Notes: generated by a model not told the origin, from the letters alone. A stretch of 64,000 bases of DNA from CALINF01 sp039990395 (GCA_039990395.1 JBDXFZ010000041.1:248001-312000); one strand, 5' to 3'; positions 18,160-27,593 are shown, numbered from the stretch's first letter. Translations and numbers: made by a program.

Positions 18160-18921
18160 TTAACCTTCGGCTGCTTCCTCACCTGCATCCTCTGCCTGCT
18201 GGCTCGGGATAGAGATCAACTCAACCTCAAAGATCAGCGCTGCGTTGGGGCCGATCATTTGACCAGCACCGGCACTTCCGTAAGCCAGCTCAGGCGGAAT
18301 AACCAACTTCCATTTGGAGCCCATAGGCATTAGCTGCAGGGCCTCTGTCCAACCTGCAATCACCTGACCAACGCCAAACTCAACTGTCTGACCGCGGCCA
18401 TAGGATGAATCGAACTCGGTTCCATCGACCAGCGTACCGCGATAGTGCACTTCAACGGTATCATCAGCGGCAGGCATCGGGCCTTCAGCGGCTTCTAGAA
18501 CTTCATACTGAAGTCCAGACTCAGTGACAGTGACGCCCTCGCGCGCAGCATTCTCTGCCAGAAAGGCTTCTGCGGCAGCAACGTTTGCCTCAGCAAGTGC
18601 CGCTTGATTTGCAGCCTGTTCAGCTTCTGCCTTCTCCTGGAAGGCCATCATCTCTGCAGTGATCTCCTCCTGTGTCAGGCGCGGCTCCTTACCTTCAACA
18701 GCATCACGCATACCCGCTGCAAAAGCGTCAACATCCATGTTCATACCATCGGCGACCATACGCTGGCCAAGACCCAGGGCGATTCCGTAGCTCAAGCGCT
18801 GCTCCGGGGTTTCTAGTGCCACTTCCTGCGCGGCAGCAGCTGGTGCTTCCTGCGCCTGTTGATTACAAGCTTGAAGACCGATCATAGAGATCAGGACAAG
18901 CGGCAAAGTCAGTTTGTTCAT
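18160..18921 (-). CDS. FKBP-type peptidyl-prolyl isomerase lipoprotein (FkpA/Mip-like)
   Basis: A 253-residue periplasmic folding catalyst. A lipoprotein signal ends at LQAC (C19), so it is probably membrane anchored, unlike soluble FkpA. The N-terminal dimerisation domain (about 35-130, SYGIALGLGQRM, then an Ala/Glu-rich helix) is followed by an FKBP domain with VEVHYRGTLVDGTEFDSSYGRG and LVIPPELAYGSAGAG, which hold the usual active-site aromatics and Asp. The acidic tail is short. The gene appears to stand alone. Isomerase activity is well supported; the client set is unknown. Confidence 0.92.
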   Translation of the reverse strand: MNKLTLPLVLISMIGLQACNQQAQEAPAAAAQEVALETPEQRLSYGIALGLGQRMVADGMNMDVDAFAAGMRDAVEGKEPRLTQEEITAEMMAFQEKAEAEQAANQAALAEANVAAAEAFLAENAAREGVTVTESGLQYEVLEAAEGPMPAADDTVEVHYRGTLVDGTEFDSSYGRGQTVEFGVGQVIAGWTEALQLMPMGSKWKLVIPPELAYGSAGAGQMIGPNAALIFEVELISIPSQQAEDAGEEAAEG

Positions 18922-19086
18922 AAATAAATTTCCATCATGTGGTTATGGTGCAGATCACACCTGGTTCATGCGGTTCATGCTTTGGCCCCGCGACACTATT
19001 GGCAAATGTAGTTTGACCGTATCAAATGAGGTGAGCGGCAGAACCTGCGACAGCCCGCGCATACTACTATTGCCTGCTGCCTCGCG

Positions 19087-19575
19087 CTACCCCTGTAAAT
19101 CTAGAGACGAATCGGCCAACGCTGCTTCCAACTGCGCACACACTGACTCTTGTTGCGCCCTGTCCGAGCACGTTAATGCCAGCACCTGCAGCAAGTTGAA
19201 TCGCAGATTGTCGTCGGAAGTGGGTTGTATCTGGGCTGCCAGATGCGCCCCCCACAGCTGCTCAACCTCTTGCTGCTCCGCCCGCAGTTCCAGCGACTTA
19301 ACCTCGCGCCGTAGCGGCTCTACATCCGCCAGATCTTTCCAATCCCGCCGCAGCTGTCGTAGTGGCGCAATCACGCGTGTACGCCACGAAACCAACTTCG
19401 AGTCGAGGGCAGCCAGGCGCCGTGGGCATAGCTCACATTCTTGCTCCGCCAACCAGGCCGCATAAAGTAGTAGATTCACGTCACTACCCGCCTCGTCCTG
19501 TGCCCGCAAACAGGCGCTGGCCACGGCTTCGTGCGCGTATCTGGCCAGGGCAAACTCCCACAGTGGATTACTCAT
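19087..19575 (-). CDS. TIGR02444-family hypothetical protein
   Basis: A 162-residue cytosolic protein beginning SNPLWEFALARYAHEAV, followed by DVNLLLYAAWLAEQ, both typical of the TIGR02444 family found in Pseudomonas and marine gammaproteobacteria. No catalytic motif can be named. The start is ATG 19575, with AGGAG four bases upstream; the longer frame to 19623 has no ribosome site. It diverges from the ABC-F gene, 51 bases apart, a pairing that, from memory, recurs in Pseudomonas. Function unknown. Confidence 0.82.
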   Translation of the reverse strand: MSNPLWEFALARYAHEAVASACLRAQDEAGSDVNLLLYAAWLAEQECELCPRRLAALDSKLVSWRTRVIAPLRQLRRDWKDLADVEPLRREVKSLELRAEQQEVEQLWGAHLAAQIQPTSDDNLRFNLLQVLALTCSDRAQQESVCAQLEAALADSSLDLQG

Positions 19576-19626
19576 ACTACTCCTGTTCTGGCGAGGGGCG
19601 GGCTCTGCGAGTACACTTCGCACCCG

Positions 19627-21516
19627 ATGATCATACTACGCGATATCAGCCTTCGGCGCGGTGCAAAACTGCTGCTGGAACAGGCCAATACTACCCTGCA
19701 GCCTGGCCAGAGATTGGCCCTTATAGGCGCCAATGGCAGCGGTAAGTCCAGTCTATTTGCCTTATTGCTCGGTCAACTGCAAGCCGATCACGGCGACATT
19801 GAGGGTATGAACAACCTCAGGCTCGCCCATATGGCACAGGAAGTATCCACCAGCGTACTACCGGCAAGCGAGTACGTCTTGGGCGGGGATGATGAGCTGG
19901 CCCGGGTACGCGCCGAGCTGACAGCGCGCGAAAGCGCAGGAGACTTTGCTGGCGCAGCCACGTTGCATGCTCGCCTTGAGGAGATGGATGGCTACAGTGC
20001 TGAGCGCCGCATTGAGCGTCTGCTGAAAGGGCTGGGATTCGCAGCGGATGCTGGAGCAAAACCCGTTAGCGACTTCTCCGGTGGCTGGCGGATTAGGCTG
20101 AATCTGGCACGTGCACTGATGACACCGTCTGATGTCATGTTACTGGACGAACCAACCAATCACCTCGATCTGGACGCCACACTGTGGCTGCAGGAGTGGT
20201 TGCGCTCTTATCCGGGTACGCTGCTAATGATCTCTCATGACAGGGACTTCATAGACGCTACGTGCGAGCGCGTCATGCACATCGAGCACTGCCAGTTGCA
20301 CACCTACAAGGGAAACTACTCCGACTTCGAGCAGCAACGGGCTGAGCGCCTGGCCAATCAACAGGCTTTGTTCGAGAAGCAGCACCGGAGAGTGGCCGAA
20401 ATCGAAGACTTTGTCCGCCGCTTTCGGTACAAGGAAAGCAAGGCAAAACAGGCCCAGAGCCGCCTCAAAGAGCTCGAAAGAATGCAACAAGTGGCGCCAG
20501 CCCACGTCGACTCACCCTTTGACTTTGCGTTTTTAAAGCCCGGTCGTAGCAGCGACCCACTCATGACACTGGACGCTGCCGCACTCGGGTACGATCAGGC
20601 TCAACCGGTTCTTTCTCGCGTTGAACTTACTCTGCGACCCGGCGATCGCATTGGGTTGTTAGGACGTAATGGCGCGGGCAAAACGACCCTACTCAAAGGA
20701 CTTATCGGAGAGCTGGCATTACTGGCAGGCCAGCGACGCGCGGGTGAGCACTGCCACGTTGGCTACTTCGACCAACAGCAGCTCGAAGTACTGGATCTTG
20801 ATGCCAGCGCACTGCTCCACGTACAAAGATTAAGTCCCGATGCGCGGGAGCAGGAAATCCTCGACTTTCTGGGCGGGTTCAACTTCCGCGGGGAAGCAAC
20901 CTCACAGCCAATTCGGCCCTTCTCGGGAGGCGAAAAAGCGCGTTTAGCGCTGGCACTGGTTGTCTGGCAACGGCCCAACTTGCTGGTACTGGACGAGCCT
21001 ACCAACCACCTCGACCTGGATATGCGCCATGCGATGGAAGTTGCGCTGCAGGGCTTTGAGGGTGCGCTGATGCTAGTGAGTCACGACCGCCATATGCTGC
21101 GCAACAGCGTGGAATCACTGCTATTGGTACATGATGGCGGCGTCGAAGAATACAACGATGACCTGGGAGCTTATGAAAACTGGGTATTAAAGCGATATCG
21201 CGATGCAGATGTGGGAACGGGCGCTGCCACCGATAACAGCCGGAAGGAAAAGCGCCAGCAGGCAGCCGCGACGCGTGAGCGTCTGCGGCCTATCAAAAAG
21301 GCGATAACAAATATTGAGCGCGAGCTTGATCAGCAGCAACAGCAATTGACCCTACTGCAGGAGCAACTTGCCGACGCCGACCTCTATCAGGCATCACGCA
21401 AGGAGGAACTGGCTGGGTTGCTGAAGCGGGAAGGCGAGCTGAAAAACCTGTGTGATTCACTGGAAGAGCGGTGGCTGGAACAACAGCAGCAACTGGAAGA
21501 ACTGACTAGCGACTGA
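19627..21516 (+). CDS. ABC-F ATPase, YheS-like
   Basis: A 629-residue protein with two ABC nucleotide-binding domains and no membrane segment, as in ribosome-associated ABC-F factors. It has two Walker A motifs (GANGSGKSS, GRNGAGKTT), two signatures (DFSGGWRIRL and PFSGGEKARL) and two LDEPTNHLDLD Walker B motifs. Between them lies the charged helical linker (about residues 245-310), and a C-terminal coiled coil follows. The layout and length match E. coli YheS rather than Uup or EttA. These proteins rescue or tune ribosomes. The start is ATG 19627; the longer open frame upstream overlaps the divergent TIGR02444 gene. Confidence 0.92.
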   Translation: MIILRDISLRRGAKLLLEQANTTLQPGQRLALIGANGSGKSSLFALLLGQLQADHGDIEGMNNLRLAHMAQEVSTSVLPASEYVLGGDDELARVRAELTARESAGDFAGAATLHARLEEMDGYSAERRIERLLKGLGFAADAGAKPVSDFSGGWRIRLNLARALMTPSDVMLLDEPTNHLDLDATLWLQEWLRSYPGTLLMISHDRDFIDATCERVMHIEHCQLHTYKGNYSDFEQQRAERLANQQALFEKQHRRVAEIEDFVRRFRYKESKAKQAQSRLKELERMQQVAPAHVDSPFDFAFLKPGRSSDPLMTLDAAALGYDQAQPVLSRVELTLRPGDRIGLLGRNGAGKTTLLKGLIGELALLAGQRRAGEHCHVGYFDQQQLEVLDLDASALLHVQRLSPDAREQEILDFLGGFNFRGEATSQPIRPFSGGEKARLALALVVWQRPNLLVLDEPTNHLDLDMRHAMEVALQGFEGALMLVSHDRHMLRNSVESLLLVHDGGVEEYNDDLGAYENWVLKRYRDADVGTGAATDNSRKEKRQQAAATRERLRPIKKAITNIERELDQQQQQLTLLQEQLADADLYQASRKEELAGLLKREGELKNLCDSLEERWLEQQQQLEELTSD

Positions 21517-21784
21517 TCAACTGGAGCTTTTCTGCTCTGGACAGTCGCTTGATCGCCGCTTCGCGCTTGAGCGCAGTACTACGCGAGCTTTCTTTGCATG
21601 ACCAGACCAGAGTGACGGGCCGGCGACCGCGCGTGTACTTGGGGCCGCCCGCGAGCTCTCCATTATGCTGGCGCAGTCTGCGTGATACGTCGGTGGCTAT
21701 GCCCGTGTATAGCGAACCATCCGCACAGCGCAAGACGTACACGTGCCACGCAGATTCGGCATTAGCTGTCTCAGAGCTAGCCAC
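21506..21784 (-). CDS. GIY-YIG domain protein (UPF0213 type)
   Basis: About 92 residues with a GIY-YIG nuclease fold: WHVYVLRCADGSLYTGIATD carries the YVL and YTG variants of the motif, followed by RRLRQHNGE and an ALKREAAIKRLSR helix typical of the small UPF0213 group. Nuclease activity in this group is mostly unproven. The start is probably GTG 21784, which overlaps the stop of the upstream flavoprotein by eight bases. The 3' end overlaps the ABC-F gene tail by 11 bases. Start uncertain, family good. Confidence 0.85.
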   Translation of the reverse strand: MASSETANAESAWHVYVLRCADGSLYTGIATDVSRRLRQHNGELAGGPKYTRGRRPVTLVWSCKESSRSTALKREAAIKRLSRAEKLQLISR

Positions 21785-23939
21785 GATTCCAGCGATGATA
21801 ACGCTCCACCCATGCCAATAAGCCTTCCGGCTTGCGTGCTTTGCGCCATTCTCCCGCCAAAAACTTATTGCTTTCACTGAGCGTTGGATAGATATGGATC
21901 GTGCCCAATATTTTGTTAAGGCCAATCCCGTGTTTCATGGCCAGCACAAATTCTGTAATGAGTTCTGCCGAGTGATAGCCAACTATTGTTGCACCCAGAA
22001 TGCGATCCTTACCTGGCACCGTAAGCACTTTCACAAAACCGTGTGCCTCACCGTCGGCAATGGCGCGGTCGAGATCGTCAATGTCATAGCGCGTCACTTC
22101 GTAGGCTATGTCTTGCTCTTTGGCATCAGATTCATTTAAACCGACCCGCGACACCTCTGGATCCGTGAACGTTGCCCAAGGCACTACAGAATAATCAACG
22201 CGAAACTTTCTGAATCGACCAAATAGCGCGTTGACCGCCGCATACCAAGCCTGGTGGCTTGCCATATGGGTAAACTGATAGGGGCCGGCGATATCACCAC
22301 AGGCATATATTGTAGGAATACTGGTCCGCAGGTAATCATCTACTGCTATCGTTCCGCCGGGGTTAACCGCGACGCCCAACTCATCCAGCCCCAGACCCTC
22401 TGAGTTTGGTGTGCGCCCTACGGCAAGCAGTAGGCGGTCAAACTCGAGGCGTTGTTCCCCTTCCGCACTGTCAAACAGACCAAACTGTCCGACTCTCGCG
22501 CTTTGTTCATCCGCTCCATCGCCGCAGGTGCCAAATTGCTTGGGCTCGTAGCCGGTGAGTACTTCGATACCCGAGCGGGCAAATGCACGTGCCACTTCCT
22601 CCGACACGTCTTCGTCTTCCCGAGGCATGATGCGCTGCGCATGGGTTACCAGCGTTACCCGCGTGCCCAGGCGGGCAAAAGCTTGCGCCAGCTCGCAACC
22701 GATAGGCCCTGCGCCCAGCACCATCATTTTGCCTGGCGCATCGCGTATGTCCCACAACGTATCCGAAGTCAGATAATCGAGCTGTTCGAGCCCATCAATT
22801 GACGGCACTCGCGCCCGGGCACCACTGGCTATAACAATATTGCGTGTTGTGATTGTTTTGCCGTCAACTTCCACTTCCCACGGCGACACGATGTGCGCCT
22901 GACCCTGTACACAATCCACTCCCAGGCCTGTGAAGCGCTCGACAGAGTCATGGGGTTCAATCGTTTTTATGACCGACTGCACTCGCTCCATTACCCGTGG
23001 AAAGTCGACCTGCACATCCATCGTACCAAGCCCGAACTCATTGGCTCGCCGTGCATAGTCAGCAACACGCGCCGAGCGAATGATAGCCTTGCTGGGTACA
23101 CACCCGGTATTGAGGCAATCACCCCCCATCTTATGCCGCTCTACCAGTGTGACCTTTGCTTTCACCGTTGCCGCGATCAAAGAAGCCACCAGGCCTGCAG
23201 AACCCGCGCCAATAACGACCATGTTGGTATCGAAGCTTGCCGGCTTGCGGTACGCCTCCAGTGAGCGACGCTGGCGTAGAAAATCCAAAATGCCTCTGGC
23301 CACGAATGGAAAGACGGCCAGCAGCACAAATGATCCCAGCAAACCGGGCGAGACTATCCCCGCCAGACCATCCAGTGCACCCAGTTGCGTACCTGCGTTA
23401 ACGTACACGGCCGTTGCTGGCAACATACCCAGTTGTGAAACCCAGTAGAAGCGTCGCGCGCCTATTGGCAATAGCCCCATTAACAAATTAATCACGAAGA
23501 ACGGAAACAGCGGTACCAGTCGCAGAGAAAACAGGTAGAAGGCACCGTCTTTTTCAAAGCCCTCGTTGACAGCGCGCAGCTGACGAGCGAACCGGCTCTG
23601 AACCCAGTCTCGCAACAGGGCGCGCGACACCAGCATCGCTAACGTAGCACCAATACTACTGGCGAACGACACCAATATCAGACCGGTCCAGAAACCAAAA
23701 AGCGCACCGCCGGCTAAGGTCATAATTGCCGCGCCAGGTAGCGAGAACGCAGTAACCACAATGTATATCGCCAAGAACGATAGTGCGGCCAACAGCGCGT
23801 TTTGGTCTCGCCACAGTGCTAAATCGTCCAGACTGGACTTCACTGTGTCCAGCTGGAGGAACCGACCCAAATCCAGCAAAAAAAAGGCCGCCACTACAGC
23901 AACTACCACGGTGAGTATTACAATTTGTTTGAGGCGCAC
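21777..23939 (-). CDS. VTT/TMEM64 membrane domain fused to mercuric-reductase-like flavoprotein
   Basis: A 720-residue fusion. Residues 1-230 are a TVP38/TMEM64 (VTT, DedA-like) membrane domain with several helices, including AIMTLAGGALFGFWTG and FFVINLLMG. Residues 236-720 are a class I pyridine-nucleotide disulfide oxidoreductase, with FAD motif GAGSAG (244-249), redox pair GGDCLNTGC (C275, C280) and NAD(P) motif GAGPIGCELAQ. The C-terminal dimerisation domain includes HIYPTLSE. Mercuric reductases resemble this, but the C-terminal vicinal Cys pair and the N-terminal HMA domain are absent. It is probably a membrane-bound reductase; the substrate is unknown. Confidence 0.88.
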   Translation of the reverse strand: MRLKQIVILTVVVAVVAAFFLLDLGRFLQLDTVKSSLDDLALWRDQNALLAALSFLAIYIVVTAFSLPGAAIMTLAGGALFGFWTGLILVSFASSIGATLAMLVSRALLRDWVQSRFARQLRAVNEGFEKDGAFYLFSLRLVPLFPFFVINLLMGLLPIGARRFYWVSQLGMLPATAVYVNAGTQLGALDGLAGIVSPGLLGSFVLLAVFPFVARGILDFLRQRRSLEAYRKPASFDTNMVVIGAGSAGLVASLIAATVKAKVTLVERHKMGGDCLNTGCVPSKAIIRSARVADYARRANEFGLGTMDVQVDFPRVMERVQSVIKTIEPHDSVERFTGLGVDCVQGQAHIVSPWEVEVDGKTITTRNIVIASGARARVPSIDGLEQLDYLTSDTLWDIRDAPGKMMVLGAGPIGCELAQAFARLGTRVTLVTHAQRIMPREDEDVSEEVARAFARSGIEVLTGYEPKQFGTCGDGADEQSARVGQFGLFDSAEGEQRLEFDRLLLAVGRTPNSEGLGLDELGVAVNPGGTIAVDDYLRTSIPTIYACGDIAGPYQFTHMASHQAWYAAVNALFGRFRKFRVDYSVVPWATFTDPEVSRVGLNESDAKEQDIAYEVTRYDIDDLDRAIADGEAHGFVKVLTVPGKDRILGATIVGYHSAELITEFVLAMKHGIGLNKILGTIHIYPTLSESNKFLAGEWRKARKPEGLLAWVERYHRWNRG

Positions 23940-24102
23940 GATTCAATCTCCGGTTCGTGAGGTGGATGAACTGGCTAGACAGGAGCAGGGTCCAAAACTC
24001 CTTGCGCAGTGTACGTGTTCAAAAGAGGCTTGGCTCGTGGAAAAGCGGTTAACAATATAGCGAATACATCTATCGTCAGAGCGAAAAACTATGTCACAGC
24101 CG

Positions 24103-24130
24103 TTGTCCCGTGCTACCGCAGTGGTATGAT
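24103..24130 (+). promoter_or_regulatory. Candidate sigma-70 promoter of trxA
   Basis: TTGTCC (24103-24108) and TATGAT (24125-24130) are separated by 16 bases, and lie about 50 bases upstream of the trxA start. Spacing and boxes fit sigma-70. Confidence 0.5.
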
Positions 24131-24180
24131 TGCCCCTCGCAATATGCTGGGTATCCACCCGCAAAGTAACGGAGAAAACC

Positions 24181-24507
24181 ATGAGCGACCAAATCGTGCA
24201 CGTTGGCGATGCCACATTTGATAACGAAGTACTAAATTCTGATCTGCCAGTGCTGGTGGATTTCTGGGCCGAGTGGTGTGGCCCCTGCAAGATGATTGCT
24301 CCGGTTCTGGACGAACTCGCGGCTGAGTTCGAGGGCAAGCTGAAAATTTGTAAAGTGGATGTAGATGCCAACCCGGACATCCCGCAAAAATTTGGTATCC
24401 GCGGTATTCCCACTCTAATCGTGTTCAAAGGTGGCAATGCAGAAGCAACAAAGGTAGGTGCGTTGTCTAAAACCCAGCTCACTGAATTTGTGCAGGAAGT
24501 CATCTAA
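24181..24507 (+). CDS. trxA: Thioredoxin 1
   Basis: A 108-residue cytosolic disulfide reductase with the classic active site FWAEWCGPCKM (C33, C36), the buried Asp (D27) and the cis-proline at RGIPTLIVF. It keeps ribonucleotide reductase, peroxiredoxins and other enzymes reduced. The start is ATG 24181, with ACGGAG seven bases upstream; the open frame before it is non-coding. It is followed by a terminator and then rho, the order seen in many gammaproteobacteria. Confidence 0.97.
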   Translation: MSDQIVHVGDATFDNEVLNSDLPVLVDFWAEWCGPCKMIAPVLDELAAEFEGKLKICKVDVDANPDIPQKFGIRGIPTLIVFKGGNAEATKVGALSKTQLTEFVQEVI

Positions 24508-24520
24508 CTAGCAACGATAC

Positions 24521-24567
24521 GAAGAAAGCACCCGGTTCAAGCGGGGTGTTTTCTTCAGATTTTTTAT
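24521..24567 (+). terminator. Rho-independent terminator between trxA and rho
   Basis: The arms GAAGAAAGCACCC (24521-24533) and GGGTGTTTTCTTC pair over about 13 bp with one G-T pair, followed by a T-rich run. It separates trxA from the rho leader. Confidence 0.8.
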
Positions 24568-24697
24568 TCCCAAAGCGCTAGACGCGTCATTTTGTGCGTG
24601 CTACATTTCAACCAACTGCACATTTCTGTGCGGTAAAACCAACCCAGAACTTCAACATTATTTTACACTTCGTGACCAGACGTCGGCACAACCGGCC

Positions 24698-24754
24698 TTC
24701 TGTTTCACCTACCCATACTCTTTCCCGCCTCAAATCAACAGCCCAAAATACTCT
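24698..24754 (+). promoter_or_regulatory. C-rich, G-poor rho leader (possible autoregulatory rut region)
   Basis: The 57 bases before the rho start hold about 22 C and 3 G and no evident hairpin. Rho binds unstructured C-rich, G-poor RNA, and E. coli rho is known to be autoregulated by termination in its own leader. No Shine-Dalgarno sequence is visible before the ATG at 24755. The autoregulation here is inferred. Confidence 0.45.
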
Positions 24755-26023
24755 ATGAATCTAACTGACCTGAAAACCAAATCCACCCAAGAACTGATCG
24801 ACATAGCCAAAGAGATCGGCTTGGATAATATGGCGCGCTCGCGCAAGCAGGACATCATTTTTGCGATCCTGAAGCGCCACGCCAAGAGCGGTGAGGATAT
24901 CTATGGCGACGGCGTTCTGGAGATTCTACAAGACGGCTTCGGCTTCTTGCGCTCTGCAGAAGGTTCATATCTGGCGGGCCCAGATGATATCTATGTGTCA
25001 CCCAGCCAGATCCGCCGCTTTAATCTGCGCACAGGCGATACGATTTCCGGCAAGATTCGTCCCCCAAAAGACAGCGAACGCTATTTTGCGCTGTTAAAAG
25101 TTGGCGAGGTTAATTTCAATAAGCCGGAGAATTCCAAACACAAGATTCTGTTTGAGAACCTCACCCCATTGTTTCCAGACGAGAGACTGACACTGGAAAA
25201 AGGCAACGGCAGTTCAGAGGACCTAACAGGTAGAATTATCGATCTGGTCGCGCCCATCGGTAAGGGCCAGCGAGGGCTTTTGGTGGCTCCGCCCAAGGCC
25301 GGTAAAACCATCATGATGCAGAGCATTGCTCAGGCCATCATCAGCAACAACCCCGAATGCTACATCATCGTGCTACTCATAGATGAACGCCCGGAAGAAG
25401 TCACGGAGATGCAGCGCTCCGTGGGCGTACGAGGTGCCGAAGTCGTTGCCTCAACATTCGACGAACCACCCTCTCGCCATGTACAGGTGGCAGACATGGT
25501 GATTGAAAAAGCCAAGCGACTCGTAGAGCATAAACGCGATGTGGTGATTCTGCTCGATTCCATCACCCGCTTGGCTCGCGCCTACAACACGGTTATCCCC
25601 AGCTCAGGAAAAGTACTCACCGGTGGTGTCGATGCTCATGCACTGGAGCGCCCCAAGCGCTTCTTCGGTGCTGCCCGAAACATTGAGGAAGGCGGCAGTT
25701 TGTCAATCATTGCCACCGCACTGATTGATACCGGCTCCAAGATGGACGAAGTGATCTACGAGGAGTTCAAAGGAACGGGCAACATGGAACTGCACCTCGA
25801 TCGCAAGGTGGCAGAAAAACGCGTTTATCCCGCCATCAATATCCGCCGCTCTGGCACCCGCCGCGAAGAACTACTCACGGGTGAAGAAGAACTGGCTCGC
25901 ATGTGGATACTGCGCAAGCTACTGCATGGCATGGAAGATACACCTGCCATCGAATTTCTGTTGGATCGCCTCAAAGACACAAAGACTAACGATGAATTCT
26001 TCCTGTCGATGAAGCGCAAGTAA
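24755..26023 (+). CDS. rho: Transcription termination factor Rho
   Basis: A 422-residue hexameric RNA-dependent ATPase that ends transcription at rut sites. The order is an N-terminal helix bundle (NLTDLKTKSTQELI), an OSB-fold RNA-binding domain with GFGFLRS and YVSPSQIRRF, then the motor with Walker A PPKAGKT, Walker B VILLDSITR, the Q-loop and R-loop region, and the arginine finger near the end. Length matches E. coli Rho (419), with no insertion domain. It sits between trxA and ubiD in the common gammaproteobacterial order. Confidence 0.97.
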   Translation: MNLTDLKTKSTQELIDIAKEIGLDNMARSRKQDIIFAILKRHAKSGEDIYGDGVLEILQDGFGFLRSAEGSYLAGPDDIYVSPSQIRRFNLRTGDTISGKIRPPKDSERYFALLKVGEVNFNKPENSKHKILFENLTPLFPDERLTLEKGNGSSEDLTGRIIDLVAPIGKGQRGLLVAPPKAGKTIMMQSIAQAIISNNPECYIIVLLIDERPEEVTEMQRSVGVRGAEVVASTFDEPPSRHVQVADMVIEKAKRLVEHKRDVVILLDSITRLARAYNTVIPSSGKVLTGGVDAHALERPKRFFGAARNIEEGGSLSIIATALIDTGSKMDEVIYEEFKGTGNMELHLDRKVAEKRVYPAINIRRSGTRREELLTGEEELARMWILRKLLHGMEDTPAIEFLLDRLKDTKTNDEFFLSMKRK

Positions 26024-26090
26024 ATCCAGTAACACGCCCCCGCCACCAAGCGCGCTATACTGTGGCCTCCTGATCAATGGAGGCTAGGCA

Positions 26091-27575
26091 TTGGCAGCAC
26101 ATTACACCGACCTGCGCGACTTTATAGACGCACTGGAGAAACGCGGTGAGCTCAAACGCATCACCGTTGAAGTAGATCCAAACCTTGAGATGACCGAGAT
26201 CGCAGATCGCACCCTGCGCGCCGGTGGACCCGCCCTGTTGTTTGAAAATCCCCGCGGCTCAAACGTGCCGGTGTTAGCCAATCTATTTGGCACCGAGCAT
26301 CGCGTCGCGCTGGGAATGGGGGCAGAAAGTGTGTCTGCGCTGCGTGAAATCGGCGAACTCCTGGCCTACCTGCGTCAACCTGACCCACCCAAAGGCATGA
26401 AAGATGCCTGGGACAAGGCCCCCATACTCAAACAAGTGATGAACATGGGGCCCAAGATTGTACGCAATGCCCCGTGCCAGTTTCATGTTCGCGAAGGCGC
26501 TGATGTCGACCTGTCGCGACTGCCCATTCAAACCTGTTGGCCGGGTGACGCCGGCCCCCTTGTGACATGGCCGCTGGTGATCACACGAGGGCCGAACAAG
26601 GAACGGCAGAATCTAGGCATTTATAGAATGCAGGTGATTGGCAAGAACAAGCTCATCATGCGATGGCTATCGCATCGCGGTGGCGCGCTGGATTATAGAG
26701 ACTGGCAACTGCAGAATCCCGGCAAGCGCTACCCCGTTGCAGTCGCGCTGGGCGCTGACCCGGCAACAACGTTAGGTGCCGTTACCCCTGTACCAGACAG
26801 TTTGTCAGAATACGCCTTCGCCGGTTTGTTACGGGGCAGCAAGACGGAGCTCACCGAGTGTGTTACACCGCTATGTCGCGAGCACGGTCTTACGGTACCT
26901 GCAACTGCGGAGTTTATCCTCGAGGGGTATTTGGAGCCGGGTGAACTTGCGCAGGAAGGCCCTTTTGGTGATCACACGGGATATTACAACGAGGTAGAGC
27001 GCTTTCCCGTGTTCACCATCGAGGCCATCACTAGCCGCGAGGCGCCCATCTATCACAGCACCTACACCGGCAGGCCACCAGACGAACCCGCCATACTGGG
27101 CGTGGCCCTCAATGAAGTATTCGTGCCGATCTTGAAAAAGCAATTTCCCGAAATCGTGGATTTCTATTTGCCACCCGAGGGTTGCAGCTACCGTATGGCC
27201 ATCGTCACGATCCGCAAGGAGTATCCAGGCCACGCCAAACGTATCATGCTCGGGGTTTGGTCATTCCTGCGCCAGTTCATGTACACCAAGTTCATCATTG
27301 TCACCGACGAGGACGTGGATGCCCGTAACTGGGAAGATGTAGTGTGGGCAATGACCACCCGCATGGACCCGCGCAGAGACTGCACGTTTGTCGACAACAC
27401 GCCTATCGACTATTTGGATTTCGCTTCACCCGTTGCAGGGCTGGGTTCGAAGATTGGTATGGATGCCACCAACAAATGGCCGGGTGAGACTGATCGCGAA
27501 TGGGGAAAGCCCATCGTTATGAGCGATAGCGTAAAACAGAAAGTGGACGAGATGTGGGAGCAACTGGGGCTCTAA
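26091..27575 (+). CDS. ubiD: UbiD, 3-octaprenyl-4-hydroxybenzoate decarboxylase
   Basis: A 494-residue decarboxylase using prenylated FMN (made by UbiX) to remove the carboxylate of polyprenyl-hydroxybenzoate in ubiquinone synthesis. It begins HYTDLRDFIDALEKRGELKRI and contains QNLGIYRMQVIGKNKLIMRW, GPFGDHTGYY and HSTYTGRPPDEPA, the family blocks with the catalytic Glu/Arg region. Length matches E. coli UbiD. The start is TTG 26091, with TGGAGG seven bases upstream. It follows rho, 67 bases later. Confidence 0.95.
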   Translation: MAAHYTDLRDFIDALEKRGELKRITVEVDPNLEMTEIADRTLRAGGPALLFENPRGSNVPVLANLFGTEHRVALGMGAESVSALREIGELLAYLRQPDPPKGMKDAWDKAPILKQVMNMGPKIVRNAPCQFHVREGADVDLSRLPIQTCWPGDAGPLVTWPLVITRGPNKERQNLGIYRMQVIGKNKLIMRWLSHRGGALDYRDWQLQNPGKRYPVAVALGADPATTLGAVTPVPDSLSEYAFAGLLRGSKTELTECVTPLCREHGLTVPATAEFILEGYLEPGELAQEGPFGDHTGYYNEVERFPVFTIEAITSREAPIYHSTYTGRPPDEPAILGVALNEVFVPILKKQFPEIVDFYLPPEGCSYRMAIVTIRKEYPGHAKRIMLGVWSFLRQFMYTKFIIVTDEDVDARNWEDVVWAMTTRMDPRRDCTFVDNTPIDYLDFASPVAGLGSKIGMDATNKWPGETDREWGKPIVMSDSVKQKVDEMWEQLGL

Positions 27576-27585
27576 ACCAGAGCCC
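27567..27585. terminator. Short hairpin at the ubiD/hemY convergent junction
   Basis: GGGCTCT and AGAGCCC form a 7-bp stem with a five-base loop, overlapping the ubiD stop. No strong T run follows on either strand, so terminator function is doubtful. Confidence 0.3.
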
Positions 27586-27593
27586 TATTGACT

